Positions 36,982 through 50,413 of a stretch of 64,000 nucleotides of DNA are shown here, piece after piece. The DNA is from Sipunculus nudus (lineage: Eukaryota > Annelida > Sipuncula > Golfingiida > Sipunculidae). The translations under genes and the position numbers were made by a program. The notes beneath the pieces are model-generated. The model had not been told where the DNA came from, ran no database searches, and was given only the letters and a program-made list of their open reading frames with translations. Numbering within the stretch: position 1 is the first letter of the stretch; each line of letters starts with the position of its first letter. Location of the stretch: assembly GCA_026874595.1 (NCBI GenBank), contig CM049307.1:42416362-42480361 (forward strand), written 5' to 3'.

Positions 36982-39900
36982 GTAAAGCCGCCTCTCTCTT
37001 TAATGGTTTTGATATGGAAGCACGCTTTATTTACATATGTATGGGGCTCTAGGGGGAAGAACTATGCAATATGGCTGCCTGGTGTTAGTAGTTCAGGACA
37101 CTCAGGAACTTACAGCTAGAGATAGGGTGTAGAAAGCTGACTGTAACCTGACCTGGGTTCTGACAGATCAAGGTAAGACTGGACTTTCTGAGGATGCCAG
37201 TAACCTACTAATGTTATCAGAGGCCCAGCTTGGAGCGGCAAGAGGTCAAGAGGTTTGCTTAGCCATTGGTGCACCCGTATTTTCGGCTTTGATAAACATT
37301 CAGGTCATGTTTACTATAAAGGTACATTCCATAGTAAAACCAATTGACTTCAGGTGAAAACTTGGACAGGTGTAATGTCCACAATGACAGGCCTCGTGAC
37401 TAGCGGGTCCTCGTTAAGATGTCATTTCCCCAAGTTCACCTGGTGTGGTCATTTGAAAGCAAGAACTGCCCAACCCCCATAGGCCCCTACTTTCCATACC
37501 ATAATTACAGGTGTTTATACTAAGCAGTGGACTTAGTGCATATTATAGCGCCATAAACAGCTCACAGGCTTTTAACATCACCAGGATGCTACTCTAATGG
37601 GGCTTGATTAGCAATTTTACGTCTCATCAGAAGATCTCAATTACCATCACCTGGGTCTGTCATTAGGGCTCGTTATACCTGTATACAGGTGTGCTATTGA
37701 TGCATCCCCTGTGGAAGGTCCATATTTCAATACTTGCATTATGGATGTATACTATATATGGGCTATTCTATTCCATGTCTCAGAGAATGCAACCCTCAGG
37801 TAGCATTCTGGGGGTATATCCTTGGCTTAAGTAGACTTTGCAGCTCAAATCAGGGTATATACTGGTATACTCAGAGGGGCCTTTCTAATTAATGCCAGGC
37901 TTTTCCCCGCCCACACCCAGATAAATATCCTATGTATATGTGTGGTAAATACATCCTGTGCACATATGTCAGGTAGCCTAATTATTAACAACATCACTTG
38001 TGTCGATTACCATATTATATGTAAAGTTTGGAGTCAGTGCAGTATTACTTTTGGGAAAATTTCATTATTGAAAAAAAACAACAATGACACATAGTTGTTC
38101 AGCTGAAAATGTATATATACAGAGATGTGTATGCCCACAGATAATAGACTTCCTCCTATAATCTGAGGGTGAGGGTGCAGTTATCCCCAGGGGGTTCCTT
38201 AGAGGGTATACTGCTACTGATAAAAAAATATTCATTGGATAGTTTAACCTTCTGCTCTTGTTGACTTTCGCTGCAAAATGAAATTTTTTGCGCAAATAAT
38301 CTGTTAATGTAAGTTTGTTGTTTTCTGTATACATGTAAGGTGTACCGCCCTTGGGGTAGGTGTGGGGGTATATCAAATTAAATAAAAACACTGTTGTAGG
38401 TCTCAGGAACATGACAAGCGTAGCAGAATAAAAAAAAACATCAATTTGACACAGTTTGCTGGTCTGGTTATTATATTACAGAGTTGAGATATTATTTAAC
38501 CTTGACTCAATTTTCTATTTATGCAGCAGAACGAGTGGTCTGATGTATCACACAAACATCTCAGTTTGACTTTAATGAGAAGACTTGTTCCTAGAGAACA
38601 AGAGAAAGTCTGCATTAGTTAATTAAGATGGAGTGTAGGAGGTGGCACAAGCAGTCATGGGATCTGAAATCAGAAAAAGTGTGTGTCACAATGGATTAGT
38701 TGTAGCTTATACATTCAGGCCTACCTTTTGTTGTCCTCTCGGGTGACTATATGCACCGGAGAAACTCCAGAGAGACCTGTTGTGGTCTGGTACTGGCTAA
38801 CAATACATAGATACAATGTTACATTTGTATACACTCAAATGTATTATGGGATAGACACAATCTGTAGGTATTATGTGTGGTCAGTGTCACATAGACTAAG
38901 TTGACACCCCCTTCCCTCCCTGTTTCATGATTTGCTACATGGAGTACAGTGACATGAAGTGAGGTAGGTAAGAAATCAGTGTTTTAGGTAATGCTCTTAT
39001 CTTGTGCCAGTTTACAAGGAAAGTAACATTTGCCAGACATGCCTTTCTCATGTTTGACATCAGTCTTTATAAATTAGATCTGTTTCATCCTTGTCAATTT
39101 CCTACATCAGTGAGCAAAGGTTATTTTTCACTGCATGTGATATATTAGACAAACCTTACAGCATTCCGCTGGAAGGTTCAGGCTTCAGATTTATTTATAT
39201 TGGATTTTACATGCCTCATAGTCACTCACTTAAAATCAAAGTACATTCAATTAAAGTAACTATGGTTACAGATGGTCTACCTGGTTAAAAACTATACTAA
39301 TAATGCCCCCCCCCCCACACACACACATCATACAACATACACACACACACTTCTGTTTTGTTGATTAAATCCCATTATGATGGGTCCCCTCCACAGATAT
39401 CCATATAAGCTGTTCTTGCTCATTTTTTTGCAGACATATCACAAGGGGGGAGGTATCTGAGATAGATGGATTTGCTCATCCTATAAGAGCTTTTTCTTAT
39501 TTACAAGCATGATAGGGGAGGGGGATTCTGATTTCCCAGCAGACTCCCTCAGTAATGGACTATCTTAATCATAATCTGTTTGAGACTTTCATCATAAATA
39601 TACAACAGACATTCAGGGCTGCAGCCATGCAGAACATACACAATGGCATACACAGCATCTTTGTATAATCTAGGCCATTTTAGAAACTAATAAAAAAATG
39701 ATAAACAGTTATATAATCAGGGGTGCAGGAATCCAGTAGAAAGGCTTTGCATTGGAAATGGAAATACAGACTTTGGTAATGGGTATTGATGAAAGATAAA
39801 GTCTTGATGAATGTGACATATGTAATGAGATATGTTGCCACTGTCACACATTATTTGTTGCTCATTTCAGCTCAACTGATCAATTTGCATATATTAATGG

Positions 39901-40640
39901 TTTATGCCAAGGTTATGTTTATTTATCAGTTTTCATGATAACCAGTTTCAAGACAAGAGTATTATTCAGGTGTGGTACTATATATGTTAACACTTGCCAT
40001 ATAAACTTTGAGGAAGTTCATTTGAAGTTTGTTTTCCTGGCATGGGTCATATATCACCAAGATCATATCAGGGGGGTGTATATTACCTGACAAGTTCCAT
40101 TATGCACAGGTAATTTTACAGCCCATACGCTGACCTGGCTGTCAAGTTACCTATGGTTTGTCACCAGTGTTAGCAGGCCCACTCTATGGACTCCTTGGAA
40201 ATGCCAAGTGAGAAACAACTTCAGCATGGCCTGTTGTTAACATTGCATTGACAGTGTGTAGAAAACTACCTCCAGTAATCTGAAATGTGCATGTCCTCAG
40301 CCACTGCACAACTAAATAAAATTTGGTGTTCACACAACTAGAATCAGCCATGATAAGTGGTGGTAATAATTGATGTCTCACTGTATTGCTTTATTTTGTT
40401 GATCTTTTGTGAACAAGGTGTTAAGATTTGTACATAGTATACATGGGATGATTGTAATCAGTCATAGAAAAGTGTTTAGTATACTTTATCATATTTAAAC
40501 TCTTTTGCTTGTCAGGGATTAACTTAACTAAATAATGTAGGTTTTAAAGAGTTTAGATTTTGTGGTATGTTATTGTAAATCAGTCATAACAGCATGTTGG
40601 ACTTATTATGACACTATAAAAAACGAAAACATTGAATATG
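36982..40640. other. Non-coding stretch, no gene seen
   Basis: No supported exon. There is a short C/AC-rich patch at 39307-39350. Confidence 0.5.
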
Positions 40641-40914
40641 CAGGGCTTAACATTTACAGTAAACTGCTTGCCCGGGGCTAGTGAAATTTCTAGAAAGTAG
40701 TGGTAGGGCAACTAGAGGTCGCCTCATACTTGTCTGACTGGGCAAGGGAGTCCAACATTAAGCCTTTTACCCAAGGCCTAAAAAAGGATCTTTGGGTTCT
40801 TGAATACAATCAATAATATTTGTTGGGCAAGTAAAAATTCATGAAGGGCGTGAAAAAGCTAGATGTAACTTGCCCGACTGGGCAAGTACTTTCAAAAGTG
40901 AATGTCAAGCCCTG
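40641..40914. mobile_element. hAT-like MITE 'CAGGGCTTGACATT', copy A
   Basis: The left end CAGGGCTTAACATT and right end AATGTCAAGCCCTG are inverted copies with one mismatch. The interior contains the hairpin CTTGCCC-GACT-GGGCAAG and a TGCCCGGGGC segment. A second copy with the same ends is at 63062-63331. CAGGG ends fit the hAT superfamily, but I see no intact 8-bp target duplication. Confidence 0.7.
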
Positions 40915-41081
40915 ACATGTCAGTAATTAACTTAAATATATCAATATATTTACTAATTATATGAAAAGTGAGCGAATTTCAATTGAATGTGTATACAGAT
41001 GTACATTCTTTCTTTCATTTTATTATTAAATTACCTTTAATGATAAAAACACAACACAAAGGTTATTACTTTCTTTATGTG

Positions 41082-41092
41082 TGTGTGTGTGG
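41082..41092. repeat. Short (TG)n run
   Basis: About six GT/TG units within TATGTGTGTGTGTGTGG. Confidence 0.7.
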
Positions 41093-41139
41093 TTACTGTT
41101 GCCTCGTGTCCACTATATTGGCCAATAAGTCAGAGTTAA

Positions 41140-41249
41140 TGGTGCGGAGTGGCTTCCACAGGACGCGATTCTGGCTAGAGAGCAAAGACTGCAGGTTTGT
41201 GATTGTGAGGGCGTAAAGTTTAGATTGCAGGAGCATGGATGGAGCGCAG
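41140..41249 (+). promoter_or_regulatory. Small GC pulse; possible first exon
   Basis: CpGs (GTGCGG, GACGCGATT, GGGCGTAAA, GAGCGCAG) precede two ATGs (41235 and 41239) and the donor CAG|GTACTC, with the intron from 41250. From the first ATG the frame would be MDGAQ in phase 0. The evidence is thin. Confidence 0.18.
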
Positions 41250-41337
41250 GTACTCTGTGAATCACCGTGAGATGTTCTACATACCAATGCAATATCAGGA
41301 CTTATTATTATCATTTTTGCATCTTCTTTGTGGCCAG

Positions 41338-41424
41338 GTTGTGACACACACAATAGTGGTCTATGTTCATGTCCTGAGACCTGGGGGTGCCACAATACAG
41401 CCAAGGACGGCGTTTGTGATGCCG
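41338..41424 (+). CDS. Candidate cysteine-rich exon
   Basis: A pyrimidine-rich acceptor (TTTTTGCATCTTCTTTGTGGCCAG) precedes an open frame beginning CDTHNSGLCSCPETWGC and continuing HNTAKDGVCDA, with a donor-like GCCG|GTATTA. Read this way it is a symmetric phase 1-1 exon of 87 nt with five cysteines spaced C-x7-C-x-C-x5-C-x8-C. Small phase 1-1 cysteine-rich exons are typical of extracellular EGF or laminin-EGF-like modules, and C-x-C-P-x-x-W-G-C is reminiscent of them. The match is too short to name. The frame continues to 41528, and the exon could instead end at the later GTATTT. Confidence 0.3.
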
Positions 41425-42209
41425 GTATTATGTCCAGACACTTACACTGCATGGCTAGTGGTATTTATATTATATGTTCAGTTAGCATTTCGGCAGGATC
41501 ATTGCAGATGTCAAATAATACATGGACATGAATAATGGCCATTTGTTGTTACAAATGGTTTCTGTATATGGTCAGGATTGTCCCCTTTGCGAGGACCTCC
41601 CAGTGGAAATTTGAAAAATGATATATTATTTGTCAGTGATCTTCAATCAAAGTTATCTTCATTTTGATACTCATTTGATTAATTAATACAAATTGGCAAC
41701 AATTTTTACAAAATCACAATATTTCATATCTAACCAAATGCTGGAATGATTTATTATGCCAATTCAGAATTCTTTTTCTATTAGAAATTTTATTGAAAAC
41801 CGAATTTACAAATTTATTTGCAAATTCAGTTGTCTTGTGTTCTGCATATTTTTGCCTCCTACATATTTATGTAATTTGACATGCATAACTCATCACTGTT
41901 ATTTCAGATAAATGAATAACTTAGTTGTTTCATGGTGATATGTTCCCATCAGATTCATGAAGCCTTGTGATAGGTCATGTTTTCTCATGCATATTCATCA
42001 GAAGGCATCAGATGGTGTTGTGAAGGTGTTCATCATCAAATGCAATAGCATTCAGTAATAATTACTGAGACAAGGTATCTGATATTTAACCATCATGTCA
42101 CTTACAGCAACACTGGTCAGTCTGCCTGTACACATATCAGTTCCAAGAAACTAAAAAGGCACTCAGAGAGCGCAGATTCCCATCATTTGGCATTGTCAGA
42201 AATGCAGCA

Positions 42210-43870
42210 TTTTTAGCTCAGCTGACTGTAAGTCATCTGAGCTATAGTCGTGGTCCATTGTCCATCGTTCGTCCATCTGTCCGTCAGTCCGTCCGTCCAT
42301 CCATCCGTAGATGTGGCACATTTTGAAACCGTAAGACCTAGGAATCCAAAATTCGGCATAATGTTAGATGTCCCCAAGATCTCCTACCAAGCCGAAAACT
42401 GGGCCTTTGCGACTTTGTTCCTTTGAGAAATTAAGGAAAAACCTCAATTAATTTATTAAAAACCTATTTTCACACTTCAGGACCACCAAATATCAAAACC
42501 ACTCATCTGTTTTACCATATTTACCATAAATATTCCTATATATAGTTCCTATGTACATGCCAGAAATTAGGTTTGTATTATGTAATTTAAAAAAGTTATG
42601 GGCTCAAACATAATGCATTTTGTAAAAAATCAGGAAAGACATTTGATCACTTAACACAAAACATGTTAAAACTAAGGACTTATTTTCTAGTAATATAACT
42701 TTAATTAATCAAAATTAAATTGTATACCCAAAATTAGATCAAAATCTTAAATTTTTTAAAAATATTAGCAAAAATAAAAAAATTGGTACCTTAAATTTTG
42801 CCCAACTATGGCCACGGCACATTTTTTTCCCTGTAAGTACTGTGGATTTAATTTTCACAGCATGTGCACATAAGGATTTAATCTGTTAAAATCTGAAATT
42901 TGAAAATAAAAGCTGCAAAATTAGGCTAGTTATTGAATTTTTTTAGAGGCTCTTGTTGTATTCCCTTACATTGTCAAGCAGTCCACTTTGGTCACTGTAG
43001 GTCATTCAGTGCAGCTCTCTATGCTCCCCAGGCTGTTGGCATAATGTTATGCAATCCCATCACTAGGGCAGGCCCTCTCTCCACTAAGTTGAGCTTGATC
43101 AGGCTGTCTGCAGTTAATACCATACCACAGGGAGCCTTTTTCTCTCCCCCCCCCCCCCATTTCTGTTGACAGACCTGTACCATGAACTAGATGAATCTTA
43201 AAATTAACATTTTTTTCAGCAACGAGCTGTAAAAACGAAGACCCCTCCCGCCACCCACCCCTTCAATACACAGGACTAATAAACAAGATGAATCTTATAA
43301 TTTTAATGTTGAATAAATTCTTTTTGATGAGACTTGGACAATTTTGATTTTTTTAAAGAAAAAAATTTCAGGAATTTAATCCTAATATTCAAATGTAATA
43401 AAATATTAGGATCTAATGTAAGTGCTAACTGACAAGATTTAAGAAGATATTAATACTTTGTAGCATTTCATTCATATCTCTTAAAGTTGGCAGGGCCTAG
43501 GTGTGAATAACACTGTTAACTTAGTATTGAAATTAGGAATATTGGTCAAACTTTGTGGGATTAATTTTTAACTCCTATGGCCATATATTTAACTTTTGAA
43601 AACTTAATTACCTTCACACATTATTTGTTAATGAAATGTTACTTTTATATAACACTTACCATAGGCCTATTTGTTCTCTTGGTGCATCACTAAATGGTTT
43701 AGCTCATGTCCATTATTCTATAATTTACAGAGTTTCATTTTAGCAGGGCCATTTTCTCATAGCTTTTCTAATGATAATATACATGAAAAAACAAAAGAAA
43801 TAATAATATTTTGCAGTTACTAATATTTTCCAAAATTCAGCTGAGCAATGTGACCCATGGGTCCCTTGTT
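42210..43870 (+). mobile_element. TTTTTAGCTCAGC-family element, middle copy
   Basis: Starts TTTTTAGCTCAGCTGACTG, followed by GTCATCTGAGCTATAGTCG and a (GTCC)n tract. Ends with CAGCTGAGC (43838-43846) then the perfect palindrome GACCCATGGGTC and CCTTGTT. Its first 700 bp are closely similar to 54735-55370. The right half, with a C-run near 43148, is not shared, so the interior is either variable or carries insertions. It lacks any transposase-like frame. Confidence 0.6.
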
Positions 43871-45570
43871 TCTTAAAAAAAATTCCTGCATCCAAATGGT
43901 GATACAGATCACTCCCAAAATAGAATCCTTTGTTCCTTGTATCATTACCAAGCAATTCTGAAAATTCATCAAAATCTATTGAAAACTTTTTGAGTAATAT
44001 TGCTAACAGACAAACAAACCAATGCCTGCAAAAACATAACCTCCTTGGCTTAGACAATAAAATGTTATTGCTTGGTGATTGCATGTATCTGGTTTAGAGG
44101 TCCAAGTGATCAACTTAATGCAGCAGTGTAATTGTGTATAAATGTTATGGTTCATAAACCACAGAAACATGACAGGTACAAAACCTAGCTGCATTACACT
44201 CAGAATTTGATTTCTGAAACATTCACAGAACTACCAGGTTTCCTGGAAATGTTGTTTCATGGAAACCTAACATACACATGCCATGGGAGCCATCATGAAA
44301 GATCAAAAGGCCTGGGGTATAGATTATGTACCACTTTTTTTACCATCCATTGTGGCTTAGATCTGGTAAGTTAAATGCTCTTATGCTGGGCCTGTTTAGA
44401 TACTTGAGTCTGATATTACACATACCATGGTTTGTAATCAGTCTGAACATCAGCTCTATCAGACAGTAGCTTATCTGACTGAGCCCCACATATCTCTCAC
44501 ACCATGTGACAGGTATTTGATGGGTGCTCTGATAACCCAGTTGCTCAGCCAGATATGGATGTTGGGTAGTGAGAGCCTTTCATGTGATGTTAATGTCATT
44601 ACCCAATACAGGAAGCTCCCAAGCTTGTTAGTAAGGGACAGCACAGGGTTGTGTGTGTACACATTGGCATTTGGTTTAATATTGCAAACAGTACAGGAAT
44701 ATTGTAGGCTGTAGGGTCAGTGTCACGGGAATAGTTATACAAGCAAATATGACACAGGAATATTGGATTGACTGTATCTGGCCAAGCTGGTGGTCTGAAG
44801 TATAAGGTATCTAGTTATACATCATTGTTTACATACACAAGGTAGAAATGTGTCAACACTGTGGTATTTGTGTGACAGTCACATATATGCATGTATTTTA
44901 CTGTTTGTGTGCGACTGTCTGTCTGTGCATTTTTAGTAAAAGTACAGATGTAACTAGACATCTGCATTTTCAGGAATGCAAGCCTCCACTATGTGTGGGG
45001 TCCCTATTAAGGGATGTTCCCAAAACCGTATTTGTATTCACTTATTTGGCCCATATTCTCAGGTTCATTTGTGAATATTCCTTGATGTTCCTGAATCTGG
45101 AGAATGTACCAGATCCACACCTAAATCTAATTGATTCTTTATTAATAGGCCTATTCCTGAAATGCCCTGAAATTTTCATAAAATTCTGTTCACGTTAGCA
45201 TGAGTTAAACTGTGAATAAACACACACACACACATACAAATGCACATAAATTGGGATGAATGCATGTATACTCTCCTGGACAATAAAAGGAGAGGTGCAG
45301 ATGTAATGATAAAATGTTAATATTGGCATATTGGTATATGACTGCATTATTCCTCATTGGTATTGTCAATCATCCAGGAATACCTTTATTTAGAAGCTTC
45401 TGTTACACTCGTTTATAACATTAGCATATTATCCATACTTGCATTTGGACAGGCAGGGGTGACTTTGGCTGGGTTAATCAGGGATGGGTTTACCAGAGGC
45501 TGAGTTCTCCAGTTTACTTATTTTCTGATTGATAGTGCTCACTGCAATAAAATATCCAGAATATTGTCGA
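43871..45570. other. Non-coding stretch, no gene seen
   Basis: A 116-codon plus-strand frame at 44848-45198 is the longest in this strand but is Cys/Leu/Phe-rich, has no domain and no exon borders; I treat it as chance. An (AC)n run lies at about 45220-45233. Confidence 0.5.
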
Positions 45571-45690
45571 ATTCCTCAGGATTTATGGGAACATTTGGGA
45601 AATAACCCCCTTAGGACACACTTGGCATTCTTCCCAGCACTAAGAGCAAAAACAGGCATTCATAAGGCTTGCACACTGAGGAGTTGCATT
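45571..45690 (+). repeat. Dispersed repeat family 'CCTTAGGACAC', copy C
   Basis: CCTCAGGATTTATGGGAACAT, AAATAACCCCCTTAGGACAC and GGCATTCTTCCCAGCA follow the same order as the copies at 7425 and 9535. Confidence 0.5.
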
Positions 45691-45948
45691 ACAACATTTG
45701 GTTTTGTGCAACCGCTGGTTATAAAATAGATTTATGAGTGTGAGTTTGTGTTGTGATTTGAGAGCAAATCATGGAAGGGAAGATTCCTGTTGGCCAAGAA
45801 GGTTTCTGTTAGAGAAATTCCAACTGCAAGTTAGGTATGTTTTGGCAGTGGTTGGTAATAGTGAGACAGAATGAGGGACAACTTTTCTTTATAATGCGGT
45901 ATATTTCATTGAGGATGGTAGAACGGCATCTTTTCACAATCCCTGTAG

Positions 45949-46024
45949 TCTGGTCAGATAAGACAAGGTTTGGCCATCTTGTGCAGTGCAGCAGATAGTG
46001 GGAGAACTAGCCACCCCAGAGCAG
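45949..46024 (+). CDS. Weak candidate 76-nt exon
   Basis: Flanked by the acceptor TTTTCACAATCCCTGTAG and the donor GAGCAG|GTAAAC. The only open frame begins SGQIRQGLAILCSAADSGRT and ends one base into a codon. An alternative acceptor just before CAGATAGTGGGAG would give QIVGELATPEQ. The local GC content is raised. I recognise no family. Confidence 0.2.
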
Positions 46025-49000
46025 GTAAACCCTCTGTCTAATGGAAGCCTGGCACCAGTGAGCCATCTCCACTCTCCAGGGTAATTTCCCTTTCTGCCTG
46101 ATGTGTGCCCTCCATTGCCTTGTATACATATGCTGGGAGGCTGAGGCATTCCTGAGGTGTTGCACACTGCTTTGGAAGTAAGCGCTGAGAAAACAAGGTG
46201 GCGGTGGTGAGTGGAAGGCAGCACATCCTCCAGTAAGTGGATCTCAGTGTTTTACTCTGCCTCTCTGGGTGTATATTTTGATGGTTTGTTATATTGCCCT
46301 CTCTCTGATGTATTGACTATCATTGGGCTGTATAACAGTATTCCCAGTTTAAACTGTTTGACTGTAAGCCTGACTGTGGCACCTTTAAGTAAGTAATATG
46401 TTTATATGTACCAATGGTGGGGGCTCACCTGGCTGTCTGTCAGCTAGTAATGGGTGTGTGTGTGTAGCTATTGCGAGAGTGCTTGATGAAGCGGAGGGAC
46501 TGTCTTGATTATCTTTATACAAAGAGCAAATGTCTAGTTATATCATCATGAGTATGTATACATTTGTTTCTCATAAATGTATGATAATTTACATAAGTCT
46601 CAAGTATGAGCTCTGTCAAGAAAAAAGGATGATTTTTGCAAATGATATTTACTTTTCCCGTTAATGATATGACAACAGATATATGGTATGTCATTCTTTA
46701 GAATGGTCCAACAGTACATTGTATTACTGACTTGGTAGGCGGAGCCCTGATTCTGTTATACACTATTTATATATTGCACAGTGGTCGTTGTACAACTCTC
46801 TGCTCTAGCATCTTGATGGCAGCTTCACCTAATAGACTTGAGGAATGCGTGGTATGGTATAAGCCCTTAATTCTGTAGGGGATGTACTGAAAGGATGCTA
46901 AATGATAGCAGGACGCAGCATTTATCTTTGTTAAAAGGATGCACTAGAAATGAGCTTGGGGGATCCTGACTCCAACCCCATGAGACGGCCATGTCTGGCT
47001 GCACATTTATCTGATATGACATTTTCCTTAAAGAACATTTTATACAACTCAACTGTATATTTATCTGAAGTGACATCTTCCTTAAAAACATTATCTTAAC
47101 TGGCCCTAAGAAAAGAACCATATTTATCTCAAGTATTAAGAATAAAACTTTAAAATAAATTGCTTAAATTAGAGTGATTTAGAAAATATGCAGTATACTG
47201 CCGGTTCACTGAGGAGGTTTATCCGTCCATGTGATGTAGTTCTTCCCAGAGTAACCTTTTGGGTTTTGCACAGTCAATTCATTTTGATTTTCACATGGTT
47301 TACAGCATAGACTCAATGCTGTATTGGAAATGGGCTTTGTTTCCATTTGTCTTAACCAAGATCACTGTCTATGATCTATATTTTATGATAAATAGATTAT
47401 TTTTATAAAGATATATACTTAAAAAGAACATGGTCCTTGGCTTTGTGTTATATGATAAACAGATCACTTGCATGTTTTTTTATTAATTTTAAGCAATAAT
47501 TCACACATTACCTTGTCAGTGAACCAATAAAATCAATAAGTTTACATGAATGAAATCACAAGTGTTTGACAACAATTAAATGCCTTTCAGCAGATCATTA
47601 CTAAATGAACCACAGGTTGTGGGGTACAGTAACACATGTATCTATGTCAACCTATTGAATCCAACAAAACAGCCTAGTGCAGTTTTCCTTGCCAAAGAGT
47701 GCAATGTTATTTGTAAGTGAGATCACTCAACCTACAGTGAATATGAATTCTGTTGAATAGGTGTGGGAAAAGTGATCCACTGTGTGAACTGACAAAACAT
47801 GTTTCATTGCCAAGCCAGTTGCACAGTAAAAGAACCAGGTAGATTGCACTAAGCAGTGATGTGAAAAATTATGGGCAAGTTAAAACCAACAGAACTAGCT
47901 TTTATAACATTACATTTAATCTTATAAAACAACTGTAAAGTACTCCACTTAAGGTTGTAGAGTCTTGCCTTGAGTGTATCTTATTATAAATCTCATTTGT
48001 AAGTGTCCAAGTGAAAGCAAACACTAAACATGAATATTTAGTATCATATTTCTATCATAAATACCTTAAAATATCATTTAAAAGATGAAGAAACAGGACT
48101 GGCATTCTTATGGACATTAACAATTTATGTTAATTCAGTTTATGTATGTAATGGTGTGTGAGCTATCACAATACTGATTGACGGGATATATCTGTAAATA
48201 TTTGATTTTAATTAAATGTAAATTAATGTAAAACCCTCCCAGGTATATGTTTATTTGATAGTATACCTTTAGTAGTAATGAATGTGTGAAAAGTGTGCAC
48301 ACCTTTACATCCATCAGAAGAATATGGAACATGAAGTTAACACAGGTGTTGTTTACCCCAGTGGTACATGGCATACTCACAGGTGTTCCATGATGAAAGT
48401 TTACTGTGCTAGTTTTAGTGATGGTATATAAACAATGATGCTAAATATCAGTGATTGAACTAATTTACAGTAAACAGAGGGTGTAGTTATTTATATCAGT
48501 AACTGCAGGGGTTGCCTGTAATAACCTACCAAAAATAAGCAATTTGACTATGGTAGCTTCTGTGTATATGTGATACAAGGCTTAACACTGGTATTTGCTG
48601 AAGGCTCTAGACAACACATCTATAGAGGTCAAGATGTGATCAAACAGATTGTGTAGATAAGGCATAAATGCAGGTGGTGTATTAATATATATACACAGGT
48701 CATAGGGTTCAGGCGTATGAATATTCATAACTTTTGTGTTTGTTATCACAGCAGTAGGAGTTCTCTGATTTTTTGTCAGGATTTTTTTTTTACCTTGAAC
48801 CCCTATGGTGGATCTTAATCAGCTATCTTGATCAGTGTCTAATGGCAAACCAAGGTTCATTTATCAGTTGATTACACATTAAACTATTCACAACTTTAAT
48901 ATAAATTGTTCACAGACTCTATTTAAAATAAAATGGTAATTATTACCATTTAAACATTATAAAAATGAATAAATTACTTTGATTTAAGTGTAAGGGAAAC

Positions 49001-50413
49001 AAAACATCAAATAAAAAAATTGTGTGCACTAGATCATTATTAAATCTGGCAAAATTGTAGGAACAGATTTTAAGCCATCAGTATTATTTTACATTTTATA
49101 AAAGGTGATATTTTAAGGAGAAATTTAAATTTCTGTTAATTGAGAAAACTATTTGTCCTGTGATTTTCAGATTCAGGGCCGTATTAACAGTACTGGCACT
49201 CTGTAGGCCAATTGTGCTTTAGAGACAGCAGCACCACTATTACAATACTGTTGTGTACCTCTTTTATACCACATAGTGAGGAAGTGAACCAGTAATAAGC
49301 AGCCAGGGGTAAGCCCTGTATATCTGTATGGTAGTATGTGTGGCCTACCATAGATAACCCAGGATAAACCTGACCTAATACCCCCCAGGAAACGTCCAGG
49401 GAGACGGCCATCACTGATGGTAGTAGTCTCTGAGATAAATCTTAACATTACTGGTTCACCGGGAACAAGGCACTGTAAATTATTGATGGAATCGTCTATG
49501 GTGGCGCCACAGAGAAGTGTTGGTCATGATCACTAAGTTCTCCCTTGGGAATGCAGTACGCTATCATCATTGTTGTATTACATGTTCCTGTTACTGGTGT
49601 ATCAGTGTTCCATCATTATACACATGTATCCATGAATTATTTCCCTTAATGGAATAATTAATTGGTCTGTTTGTGGTATTCTTGACAATCAGTGATACAA
49701 GCCTTTAATCAGCTGAGTGGATATGTTTAAGGGTCTTGTTAGAAATGTGTACTTCAGAAGGGAAGATATACAGGAAAAAATTTAAATTGAACCAAATAAA
49801 AATATTGACTATCATATATGTTTTTATGTGTATTTGTTGTATAATTAATCATTTGCATGTCACTATTTCAAGCAAGTTCATACACACAGCACTTTATCAT
49901 GACCCATGGTTCATATAGATCTGTATACCAAGGAAACTATCTGAGTCTCACAATTTCACTATCTAGATGGGGGAAACATCTACAGCTAGAAGGAGACAAC
50001 ATGTAATTGTTCTGAAAACTTTATACAGCAAGAATGAATGAAATAAGATCAACAAATTATCGCAACATGGCCTGACATTTAATTTTGAAAGAACTAGCTT
50101 AGTTGGGCAAGAAACATCTAACACTTACAGTGATTTTCAATGTCTTACAAAAATCACTGGACATACGCATAGCCATATATTCAAAATTTTTTTTGTTATT
50201 TATATTTCTCTTTAGAGCAAGTATGAATTTGTACTCACCCAGAACAGCGTTTAAATGTTAATGTTGAACCCTGCACAGGAAATTCTGTGTCTGTAGGAGC
50301 AAATCAACTCCAGTTCCATCCAGTTCATATTGGACATGATGGACAAGCATCTGATCTGAATGGTTCTTCCTGATTATCAACCCCTGGACGTGATGTTGTG
50401 TTTTCTTTTACAG
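46025..50413. other. Probable intron upstream of the PDZ exon
   Basis: AT-rich with a two- to three-copy repeat of ATTTATCTGA at about 47006, 47060 and 47120, each with GTGACAT(T/C)TTCCTTAAA. A sequence near 49175 starting CAGGGCCGTATTAAC resembles the end of a hAT-type element, but no partner end was found. No exon for the first half of the PDZ domain (PWGFRL-like) was seen. Confidence 0.55.

Noticed and set aside
41093-41452. 119-codon minus-strand frame
   Set aside because: Overlaps a plus-strand candidate that has better splice signals; no domain seen.
44848-45198. 116-codon plus-strand frame
   Set aside because: Composition is Cys/Leu/Phe-heavy, with no domain, no splice context and no initiation context beyond an ATG.
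49175-49200. CAGGGCCGTATTAAC, possible hAT-type end
   Set aside because: No matching inverted end was found, so no element can be delimited.
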